This document shows positions 45,501 through 57,500 of a stretch of DNA of 64,000 nucleotides, in pieces. Location of the stretch: assembly GCA_963920635.1 (NCBI GenBank), contig OY987303.1:54249223-54313222 (forward strand), given 5' to 3'. The translations under genes and the position numbers were made by a program. The notes beneath the pieces were generated by a model, which worked only from the letters and a program-made list of their open reading frames with translations, searched no databases and was not told the DNA's origin. The stretch is from Pseudeuparius sepicola. Taxonomy: Eukaryota; Arthropoda; Insecta; Coleoptera; Anthribidae. How positions within the stretch are numbered: position 1 is the first letter of the stretch; every line of letters begins with the position of its first letter.

Positions 45501-48500
45501 GTTTATAAAAATCACAAAAATTTAACACTTATTTATCACTTGTTACTTCTCACCACAAAACATCTTGTCACCGTCCGAGGTTAACCCAAGAAACATTAAA
45601 ATTAGGTTTTAGTGTTTTTAGGTTGATCAAACCCACAGAAACAAAACACAAAACTGTATAGCTTGAAAAGAAATATGTACTAGATATAATATACACTCGA
45701 ATTAAAAATGCACTAGAATATAATAGAATTAACAAAAGTTAGCATTTGTTTAAGTAACGCAAAAATGAACTTGATATTATGTACATTTGTAGTGGCACTG
45801 GCAACACTGCTGAAAAGTGGACACCTATGCAGCTAACTTCAGAAGTGATTAAAAATCTGCAGCTTACTTCAGCTCATGGCGTCAGATGTTTCTGAGGCAC
45901 GGTCGTAGAAATCCAATATAGTATTTATTGTATACGTGTATTTCTATGAAATCATGCCCGGTTAATTAATTTGAGACAATTTCTCCGCATGACCCGACAA
46001 AATTAAAATACGAGTTTATCTTGCAACTAAAAAATCCGCACGCGATAATTTGGGGTCAGAAATGTAACAACTGGAAATTGAACAAAAGAAAGGAACTAGT
46101 ATGTATAACAGTTTCGCAAAAGGTTTGTGTTGTTAAAAATTGCAATTAGACACACTCAAATGCAGTCATTTATTCAGTTTTTTTTAGCCGGTTATTACAT
46201 TTTTATACCTTAGGTAATCATGTGTCCATTCTTTCGTTTTGCAGAAACCCCCTATTGGAAAAATCCTTGGATCAAATCACGAATTGTTGAAAGTTAAACT
46301 GAATTTAATGGCTGCAAATGATACGGATTTAGCGCCTTTTATATTTAAATTTATTTAAATAAATGCGTGGTTTATATATAAATTATTAGTTCAAATAATT
46401 TGCAAAGTAACCTTTGCTTTATTCAATACAGGGTGGTGTAGATGATGTAATGTTATGCAGATTATAATACATGTTGCTTCTTAATTTAACCTACATATAC
46501 ATGTGACCTCGATAAAAACTGTCAGCTTTGGACAACTGTCATTTTTTACTGTTTATTTAGAAAGTTCTTAATTTTGAGGCCTGATGAATTCTAAATATTG
46601 TGTTTTTATTTTTTACAATAAATCTTTACAAAATTCTCCATATCCATTTTGAAGAAATCATTCATTATTAAAAAGAAATAAAAACATAAAAATCAAAATT
46701 AAGATTTCAAATTTAGTATTGAGATTTGATTTTGAACTATAAACAACTGTCTTTTATAATATATAATATAAAATAATAAATAACGGTAGGAACTTCTCTG
46801 TTGAAATACAGGGTATTTCAACCAATACCAATATTTCAAATTACATGTAAGTCAAAATTTTTTTGTGATATTGGCTACGAACGCGTTTCATGCTACGCCA
46901 CTGGCCTGTCGTGCGATGTGGCAGATGGTAACACGGCCGCGAGCGCTGTTAGGCGTCCTCTCTCTTTCCTTGTCTAAGCGATTACCATATAAAAAATCTT
47001 AGGTGATATTACACGGTATTAACAAATACAGGGTGTTTCATCTTAAGTGCGAACATCCCCGTAAAATTTGTATTCTCCATCCGATTTTAGCCGCGTTTTT
47101 TTCTAAAAATAGGCCACATAAAACTCTACGTTGGTGAAAAATTTCAGGTCTTAATGTCAATTTTCAAGGCCTACTACAAATTTTTTTCTAGTAAAAAATG
47201 ACGAAAACCATTTAGCGATTTTTTTATTTAAAATCTGACACCACAGCGTTAATCAGAACAACCTAAAATCCCCGTATACCAAATTTGAACAAAAAATATA
47301 CAGGGAGTTCTATTCTGCAGGCTGTGAAAGTTGAGCAAAATAGGAATTTTAAACTCATCTGGAGAGTCAAGTGTGCCATGGAATTACTTCGAAACAGTTG
47401 GATAATGAACAGGACCACTCACAGTGTCGATGTGCAAAGATCCAATAAAAATATACAAGGTGTTCTTCTCTGTAGCAACTCGAAATGCTGAATTTTTTAA
47501 ACGTTATACAGGTCAAAAATCGAGTATATCAAAACCACCCCAGACATTACAAACGAACTAAGTCTAAAAAATACAGAAGCCTGCCAGTCAGTAAGTCCGT
47601 TTAAGTTAAGGTGGCTGGTGTGCCACAACAGGATACGCCCCGAAAATATATCATCTTAGACAGTGACTTTATTGATAAAGGTCCAACAATTTGGATTGTT
47701 TTTATTTGTTGGTTGGATGATGTACAGGAAATAAATTGCTCTTGTGTATATTAATATTTTTCCAATGATTCCGGAGCACTCCTGACCAGTATACCTAAAG
47801 TTTAATAAAAATTCAGCATTTTGACATCGCCCAGAGAAAAAGACCCTGTACGTTTTTGTATTGAATCTTTGCACACCAACACATTGAGTAGTCCTGTTGA
47901 TCATTCATCTATTTTGACGGGATTCCATGGCACACTTGACTCTCCAGATGCCTTTAAAATTCCTATTTTGCTCAATTATAATAACAATATATAATATATA
48001 ATAATATATAATATAATAATATCACAAAAAAAATTGACTTACATGTAATTTGAAATATTGGTATTTATTGCAGGTAATTTCCCAAACGTAAAGCTAGTGT
48101 CAAGGGCTGAAATATATTTATTTGTGGCGATTTCGAATCAATCAAACTAAAATAAATAATGCACGCCCATGGAAACCAGCCCATATTTTATGAAACTATC
48201 ATAATCAATAATTAAGAAATTTTCAATAAAAATATTGTTAAACAATAATTATATTGGTCCTATTTACAAACAAAACACTGTACTTTATCATACTAAAAGG
48301 AAGAAGGAATTTGAAGAAGTTATATTGAGAAAAAATAAAGTTTTAGGGCATCTTTCAAAGGTAGCTTGTTAAATATTTACCTGTGAAACGAAATCCCGGC
48401 CTCTTGCTTTTCATTTCTGCTTTTGCAACTGTTACCTTTAATTCCCAAATTCACGAAATTAACTCACAACGTACTCGCTTTGTCTGCCACATATAAAATG

Positions 48501-51500
48501 GCCGCCGTTCAAAGCGACGTAACAAAATCTCTACACGGCAGGGTAGGCAAGCGCGGTGTCAACTCTCTTTCCTTGTCTAAGCTGGACCAACACTATATTA
48601 AAGACCTGTGCACAGCGCTGTTTCAAGTGATCGCCACTGGCGCCACATGACGAAACATATTTACACGGTGGTTTAATGTTAAAACACCATTGTTGCAGAA
48701 TCTTTTATAAAATAAAAACATGCAAATGTGTCTGTTACCAAGAATTTAATATCTATCCAAAATAAAATAAAATATTTGTTTGTTATGTCCCTCTAATTTG
48801 ACAAGTTCACATGGAATATTTCCATACATTTTCTTAAGTAAAGCGAGTCTAAAAAACAAGCAAGAGTATTTGGTACCTTTTGGTTTCAAATGAAGTCCAT
48901 GGCTAGTTGTAGTGTAAGTAAGCATAAAACGCATTAGATTTTCAGTTTCTTCTTCAGCTATAAACAAAATTTTCTATTTTCATTCTTGCATAATTTCAAA
49001 ATAGTGTTTATTTTTCTGCAATTCACCTAATGGTCTGTGTAGTGTGCATACCATTTTCTTCATGTGCATGGAAATTTCACGTTATCGTAAACAAATCTAC
49101 CTATAAATGCTGTGTTAATAGGATAAAACTGCTAAATACTGGACGCAAAGACAATTCGTTACCGTAAAAAGAAGGCAAATCGTAATAAAGCTGGATATTT
49201 AAAATTTGGGACATTTTAAACGTCAATAACTGACATACCAATAACCACAGAATACCCCCCTATAACCTATAAGAAGTCGCCATTTTTTTCGTCGAGTGGC
49301 GCCACCCCAGTCCGTAAACAACAATGAAATATGACGTCATGCTCGGGTCTTCAATTAGTGTCGGTTCAGGTCTAAGAGAAAGACTTTTCGTCATAAAATC
49401 AATAAAAACAATTTTTCTTCTCTTCTCAACTCCATCCGCATCTAGTACGGTTACGTTATCTGCGCTAGTACCTACAACTTTAAAAAAATCGGCCTTGAAT
49501 AAAAAAAACAGTTTGTGTTTGAAATTATAACATAATGATAGGTAGGATATACTTATTTTCAAAAAAAAAAGATTAGGGAAGAAAATTATTCGAACTTCTT
49601 TGTCGATGTTTCAAACCTACCTAGTACCTACCTACTACATTTTTCGTTGAAAAACGAAACATCATTGCCATTCTCTTTCATGGCGTAATCTTCAAAAGCC
49701 GCAAAAATATGCCATCGTGAGTCTATGCCATCTAAAACATATCACGATTCAAACATTTCAGAATAATCTTTTAGAATTCGCCATAATATTTTTAGAGACA
49801 TGCTCCTTCTAAGTGCAGCATACCAGCTTGCCTTATTTGTCTAAGTTATGAGCTATTCAGAAATAAATCTTTGTAATAATAATTATGGTACAGCAAAATA
49901 AACTCTAAAGATAAAGAATTTATATTATGCTCCAATTAGAAGTTTTATCTCAAAGGAAATAACTTGGTTATTTATTTCCCTGATCATAAAGCTGTACAAA
50001 GTGTATCTACAGAGTGTCCGGCTGAAGGTGATACACCCGATGTATTTTGCATATATTCAAAAATGCCAAGAACACCTTTTGATATGTAGGAACTTATTAT
50101 TTATGATTCGACTTTAATAAAATATAAAATATGACCATTATGATTTGGAAACGTTATGCTTGAAAACATAATATCTCCGGACATGCACTTAGACACTTTT
50201 AGAAAGAATAATATGATCTTTAAGCGAAAAATGTAAAAATCCTTCGCATATAACTCACAATGCTACAAAAAAGTCCCAGAGATCATTTTAAAAAGCGCCC
50301 TCGTCTTTTCTTGCAGACTCTTTGTTGGCTGACAGCCCTAGTCGCCTTGCTCGCATCTGCAAACGGAAAATCCCGACCTAAAAGGGGATATCAAGAGTCC
50401 TATCCCGTGGGAACCAACCAGCTAACCATTGGCGGAGTGGATCCCACTTCTTTCGGGTACACGTACGTAAGTAAAAACCGCAAAATTCCCAAGATCGCCA
50501 AACTGGTAAATCGGTGTTTTCGCAAACCGCAAAAAACGTTTTCTTTTGTGTGCTCTTCGGCCTTGCGCGTTGCAGCAATAGATGCAGCTATTCAAAGTTT
50601 ATAAAATGTGTCAAGATTGGACCTCGGATAATCACATTAGCCGCGGCAATTTTTTTGTACGCTTCGAATTTTTCCGAGGCATTGAACTTGCAAATGGTTT
50701 ATAGAGTGTTATACAGGGTGTAACTTTGGTTAGTACATACATTTTAACTGGGTTCCGACCCCAAGTTTTTTGTTCCGAATTTTTTAGAGACAGTTCGAGA
50801 GCCACTGGTCGCAAGGTCCCTTCATTATTGAAGCGATTGCTTCCTGCTACAGCGTTGCCATACCGTCAGATAATTCCTTGAAAACCTTGAAAATCAAGAC
50901 TCACCTTCACCTAGTACAGAAGCTCTCACCATAACTTAGTAATAATCACATTTACCACTTCAGGTGGGTCAATTTGGGGTGGATAGTCCCGCAATCGAAA
51001 ATTTTTTGGAGTGCTACACACAAACTAACTTTTATGTATTTTAATACTTTTGACTTTTTTAAATAGAGCAAAGAAAGATAAGTACGTTGGAATATACATT
51101 AGACAATAATTATTATGAGAGGATAATTTACTCACCTTTTAGAAATTCGGCAATTATTTACAATGGTGTAATCCACCCCCGATTTTCTTGAAATTCTCGA
51201 ATCCGGCCTTGGTTTTTCCCGGTCGGACGTAGTTTTCGAGAAAATAAATTTTCAAATTTCCTTTTGATATCCTGGATTACTCGACGATGTTTGTGGTTGC
51301 AATCGGGATGAATTTTTACTGTACAGCTTAAACTAACCACCACACTATTTTGCACCTTTTGCAACATGGAAACTTCGCGAGAACCCGCGGAAAAACCGAA
51401 ATTTTGAAAGATTTTTGACCATGCCCGACATTCGGAGCGCGCCGACGTATTCTCTATACTCTACTTTATTACTCTCTACTCTACTTATGCTTATGGAGGC

Positions 51501-54500
51501 GGTGTCACATAGCACTCGACTGCGATCGCAGTGACTGTTTGGTGGACGTGGTTCAGCTGCCAAACGAATATCGATGTGATCGGAGTACACTGTTATCTTA
51601 AGAGATACGAGGTCGGTTTGAAATTGGGGCAAAGTTGCGGAATTTGATGCCGAGTAACATGGTAAAAAAAATTTGGCTGGCCCTTCTCGTTTTGAAAATA
51701 ATGCGAAAAAAACTGAAAATTGTCGTTTTCGTTTTTATTTTTTTAAACGAAAAAAAATGGCGCTAGACATTTCTAAATGAAACATTATTAGGGCACTTTT
51801 TTACAAGGAATCTAAATATGATCTTGCGTTTTTTTTCTCACCTCCCTGGACAAAGATATGACGATCAACTTTTATTTTTCTTATGGGTGTCATATTGGAT
51901 TTTTGCATTTTTGAAGAGGGTATTTTTTTCTGGTTAAAATGATATGTCACACATTATGCTTTACTTTGTTTTTCTTGTCGTAATATCAAATTAATCGTTT
52001 TTGCATAGAGTGCCTTGGAAACGTAAGGCCCATATTGTTTGACGTTTTTGCATAGAGTGCCTTGGAAACATAAGCCCCATAATGTTTGACATTTCTGCAT
52101 AGAATGCCTTGGAAATATAAGCCCCATAACGTTTGATCATTTAGTACAATTTTAAATGTCACGGATACTTTATTTTATTGAAAAAATGTCATTTTCACAT
52201 GAAGAAAAGCGTGACATGATTCAATTGTATTATTCCTCAAATATAAATGACTTCGAAGAGATATTGGACGAGCCATAAACAATTTAAAGAAACGTGCTGC
52301 ATTGTGCCTTGAGTAACAAGGAGGACAAATTGAACATTTATTGTAAAATAGGATTGTCTATTCGTCTAGGTTTTTGTTGTTCTTTGTGTTTCCAGTTTGA
52401 CTCTTTTAGTGTTAATGTGTTATATGGCAAATGGCGAATAAATAACAAGGTCTCAGATCATACTCTTGTCCTCGCGGTACGTTTATGATTTATTTAATCA
52501 ATAAATTTAAGATTAACCATTGAGTAAAGGAATAATTTTACTCAATGCATTAACTGAATTTTTACTGAACCGTTAAACAATATTCCAAAGCACACTTCGC
52601 AACAATGGTAACTAGGCTTATGTTTCCAAGGCACCCTATGCAAAAACGTCAAACATTATAGGGCTAACATTTCCAAGGCATTCTATGCAAAAACGATTAA
52701 TTTGATATTACGGCAAGAAAAACAAAGTAATAAAGCATAATGTGTAACATATCATTTTAACCAGAAAAAAATCCTCTTTTCAAAAATGCAAAAATCCAAT
52801 ATTGCGCAAATAAGAAAAATAAAAGTTGGTCGTCATATTTTTGTCCAGAGAGGCGAGAAAAAAAAGCGAAATCATATTTAGATTCCTTGTAAAAAAAGCG
52901 CCTTAATTATTTTCAAAACGAGAAGGGCCAGCCAAATTTTTTTTACCATGTTACTCGGCATCAAATTCTTCAACTTTGCCCCAATTTAACCGACCTCGTA
53001 TCTCTTAAGATAACCAAGATCCCCATGCAAAGACTCGAAATACGGTCACTCTGTAAACTGTTATTACTAGAAATATTTCTAATTTTCAGATGAAAAATGT
53101 ATCATCTAATCGTATTATATGAATGCAATAAATGTCTATTTAAAGTCACTTCTGCGTTTTCAACAAATACCTTTTCTTCTTATATTTACGTCTAATATCT
53201 AACATTAACTTTTTAATCAAAAGGCACATGATAGCATAGACTTTCTTTTATTCGGCGCCATTTTGTAAATACTACTGCCAACACATTTTTGCAAATATTG
53301 TGAAACACCACATAACAGTTCTATGAATGCTCGGCCGTTGACGATTTCGACATCTACTTGTCTCTTTTCGGCTTCACAGCGGGCGCGTATGCTGTTGTCT
53401 CTGTCTCACTTGCAATGCATTTATCCTTGTGAATTGCCATATTAACCAGTGAGGTCAATTTCAAATACGGACAGGCGGCAGCACATACGAATAAATTATT
53501 ATTAGAGATAAGTAATCTTGACTCCATTATTAATAATTGGCTAGTTTTTGCATGGAAATGTAATTGCATTTTTTTAAAAAAATAGTTTATTATTAAACAT
53601 TTAAAAATTTTGAAATAAATTAGGTGCGACTTTGACCAAAAATAACCTTATGGCCTAGTGGCGATAGTGGCCAAAAACCTAACATCAATCTACTGCAAGT
53701 TCCAGTCTTGGAATTCGAACCAGCAGCACTAAAAATGTTTCTAAGTATAAGAAGAATTTTGTCATATTTTTGGAAATTTATGTAGTAATCATAGTTACGA
53801 ACTTCAACTAATTTGTCAAAATCTTTTTTCTTCGAATTTTCGCCGATGCATTTTGCCATGACCTGTCTATATTTCGCAGAAGGAACTACAAAGAGGAAAA
53901 ACTTTCTTTACAACATTCGAGGAAAAACCATAAACCAATTGGACAAGTTATGTTGCTTAGTTGGTTTTTCTGGTAGGCTGTTTCAGATAGCGAAAACCCT
54001 AATTGAATTTAATTACTAATTACATCAATTTGCAAAAAAATTCAATTTGTGGATTGTCCAGGTTGTAAAGGGCCATTTTGAAATAATCAATAGAAAATTT
54101 TAAGCAATGAATATATACTTAGGCCCAAAAATGCTTAATAAAAAAGATTCGGGGTGTTAAAGTTTAATATTTCAATGGCATTTTTAATAATACCTACCTC
54201 GGTAACAATAAATGATATTAACTTGAAAATGAATCTACCAGCGTTTCGGATACCTAAGATGACCTTAGTGTACCTTATATTTTTGTTTGTGCAGAATTTT
54301 CAACTAGCTTGCATAGTTGGTTATAAAATTTTGAAAATGCTGTTATTTTTTGCATTATTCTATATCGTGAAGAAAATAGCTTATTAAATTACACCACAGA
54401 TCTCGAACAGGTGTAAACGATACCAACATTATTATTATTATTGTGTACATGAATGAACGAATGGTTATGAAATTTGAACTTGGAATTTAATAATTTCACA

Positions 54501-57500
54501 TGCAAGATATTGTACAAGTACGGATTACCTTATTATTTATTGTTTCAATTTAAAATTGAAGCCTTATAGAGAAGTTTCTGCATATTATCATATATACAGT
54601 GTGTCCCAAATTCGACCCTCACCATTGGGATCTCGGTAACTACAAGTAGAGATAGTTAAAGGTTTTCGTTTTCGAGATATGACACACAACTTTTGATTTT
54701 CTTGTGGACGCCATCTTGGACTTGTACAAATATGAAATCTACATGAAATACTTTTTCCAATGACGTGTCACACTTATCATTTTAATTATAGTTGTAACAA
54801 TGAAAAGCGTTGTTTTTATCTAACACTAAGTAGGCCATGACAAGTCTGGCAAAACAAATGCAACAAACTATCAGTTGTTGTGTTCTTATGTAGCTCTCAG
54901 ACGGTGTAAAAATGCCGTTCACTTATAGTGAAAAATCGGATATGTACAATTACTGTTACATCAAAAACAACAGGAATACCACAGTAGCAGAAAAAGTTTA
55001 TTAGGTATACACATTCGGATTCAGACAATTTTTCTTATATTTAGTAGGAACAATATGGGATGATGAACACAATTGACTGATACAGCTACATAACAACACT
55101 ATTAGCTACAACAACTACACTACAACTACACTACAACTACACTATAACTGCACTGTCAGTTGTGTACATCATATATAAATTCCTACTCAATGTTAGAAAA
55201 ATTGTCTGCCTCAGAATGTACCACTATAGTATTTGTGTTGTTTTTGATAAGTATAACAGTAATTGTACATATCCGATTCACTATAAGTAAATGGTATTTT
55301 TACACATTTCACGAAACACAGCTGACAGCGACATAAGAACACAACAACTGACAATTTGTTACATTTGTTTTGACAGACTTGTCATCATTATAGTGACATA
55401 CATCATTGGAAAGAGAATTATGTATATTTCAAATTTTTATAACTCCAAGATGGCATCAAAATCAAAAGTTGTGAATCGAAAACGAAAACCTTTTTAAAAA
55501 AATTGACATTATCCTTGAAAAGGCTGAATAAAAGCGTCTTAATAATGTCAAAGTCCTGTCTTTGCATAACCATCGATTTCTAAGATATTTAACAATAACG
55601 AAAATGGGAAAATTCACTTTTTTTCAAATAACTGGAAATACTGGAAATAACTGGAAAACGATTGCAGTTAGAATTGATTTCTCAGAGGCATCAGATTGGC
55701 CATAAAATTCTCTAAAAATTTTGCCATTTAGCCGACTCTCTATCTCTTGTTGTTACGGAGATCGCAATGGTGAAGGTAGAATTTGGGACATACTGTATAC
55801 AGGTGTGAAAATTGCAGGACAAGCTATACCTACCTAGTGCTATAATTATACAAGTTGGAGGGAAGTGTACAATGCATGTTATTAATATTTGCCAAGAAAA
55901 TATCAGTAGATAGGTACTTGACTTTAACATTTGCGAACAAATTAGTTTCGTAGCGCATAGGTTAAACAAGTTAAAGTTGCAAATTAAAATTGAACCTGTT
56001 GCTTTATACAATGACATCAATAAGTTCTGCAAAATTTGAGAATGATTTGTATTGATTCAATCACACGGTATATTTTGACACAGCCAATAGTTTTTACTTT
56101 AAATTTACAAATGGTGTAAATATTTTAAATGCAATATGGTTTTACTTTCCAAAATTTCTGATCGAACTAAAGGAAAAAGTTGTTTATTTTTTAATTTTAT
56201 GTCTCCTTTACAAAACTACTCTGAAACTAAATCCACTTAACCGAAAATACGCCTATTTTGTGCAGTGAAAGATGGATTAATTAGAATCATTGACGTGTCT
56301 CAGCGATTTCATTGTAGTCGCCTTGTACCGGTTTTAGACCAACCTCTATGTGCCCACTATACATTTCTATTGTAATAATTTTCATTAAAAATAATTAATT
56401 AGCGACTGTGCTGTAGTTATTCAACTTCTTGTTCCTGCGTGATATGAGCAATTTCTGCACGCGATTGTTGGTTCAAAACAACCTTAGAGAGTTTACAAGA
56501 TGTTGGTACCACACTACAAAAGGAACCATAGGTACTACTCGTCAGAAATACACAGTTTGTCCCAGTTCTACCTAAATGTCATAAATAAAACTGACGGTAA
56601 ACATCTCAATTTAAGAATAGGAGTCTATGATTTGAGAAAAAAGCAAATATAAACGTAGGTTCAAAAACGCCTAATAAGAAATATACAGGGTGTGAGAAGT
56701 TTATCTACAAAAAAAACAGGTTTTCCTGAATATTTTGGAAACGATAAAACATTCTACAATTTTGTAGGGTTTATAAAATCGTGAACAGTAATAGAATAGA
56801 GGTAGTAGAGTTCGCTTCATTTCACCAGTGGCTTACGGACTAGTAAGTTGTACCCAGTTTTCTCGACAATTCTGCACGTCTATGGAATATTCGAATTATT
56901 TGTTGGGTTCGCCATAATGGGCTCGTCTCACATATTTTTTATTTGTCTTTTTTAAAGTGTTTGTACAGATCAAGCTATTCCCTTTTTTATTTTATTTTTC
57001 ATTATGAGGCTTATGAAATGTATGATCAACAGTTTATTCACGGAAAAAGGAATTAACCACGTGTCGATATTGTTATCATTAGCTTTCTCTAATTTCAGTG
57101 ATGTTTACGGTCATTTCTGCCAATGCCAAAAAACTAACCTTTATTGCTTTCTATTGAAAAAAGTAAAATGTAAAATGTGCGGTTTTCTACTTGGAATTAC
57201 TAGTTAAACATAGAATAACAAAATGTATTGATCTGCGTAGCCCATCGGTTTGCACTGTAATAATTTACGATTTTGTCGTTCTGTTTACAGTTGAAGAAGT
57301 TTTTCCCAATAGGATATAGGATAGATCCGGGATTTGTAAAAGACGATTCGGATAATGTGCCTCGAGTAGAGATAGACATGATTAACGCATTTTACGTTAC
57401 TGATGTAAAGTTTTTTTGCGCTGAAATGCCAAATAATAGTTCCCTATATAACTCAACTTGGAAAAGTATGTAGCAGAAACGAGAATATCACAGATTTTCT

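Larger units (their letters stand above)
42514..50316. other. Intron 1 of proline-rich gene, 7.8 kb
   Basis: Holds a hairpin with CGCCGCCAA / TTGGTGGCG ends (43800-44051), a repeat-like block around 44480-45020 with no clear borders, a nested foldback (46806-48070) and a pair of direct-repeat segments at about 46920-46985 and 48540-48595. No exon was recognised. Confidence 0.5.
42489..50395 (+). promoter_or_regulatory. Overlapping upstream ORF across the first intron of the proline-rich gene
   Basis: An ATG at 42489-42491, 16 bases before the presumed start, reads MLRVEDEN to the exon end. After splicing to 50317 it continues DSLLADSPSRLARICKRKIP, then T and a stop within exon 2. It overlaps the main ORF in another frame and has a weaker start context (T at -3) than the main ATG (A at -3). 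It exists only if transcription starts upstream of 42489. Confidence 0.4.
54594..55799. mobile_element. Long-TIR element with inverted transposase starts
   Basis: Ends TATATACAGTGTGTCCCAAATT and AATTTGGGACATACTGTATA. The inner arms also pair (CGTTTTCGAGATATGACAC region; GACAAGTCTGGCAAAACAAATG with its inverse near 55360). A transposase start occurs on + at 54912 and in inverse at about 55250-55296. Confidence 0.85.
50467..57290. other. Intron 2 of proline-rich gene, 6.8 kb
   Basis: Holds two long hairpins with transposase starts (51590-53015, 54594-55799), a possible SINE head (53640-53722), and isolated TACAGGGTG ends at about 50712 and 56687. Confidence 0.55.

Noticed and set aside
49260..49562. 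100-codon minus-strand ORF, possible gene
   Set aside because: No recognisable motif, no splice partners, and an equally open overlapping frame on the other strand.
53620..53859. 79-codon minus-strand ORF (GSNSKTGTCSRLMLGFWPL)
   Set aside because: It spans the tRNA-like A/B-box segment, so it is better explained as SINE sequence read by chance.
57405..57473. Extension of proline-rich exon 3 to the later donor GTATGT
   Set aside because: It would enter exon 4 out of phase and hit a stop at once.
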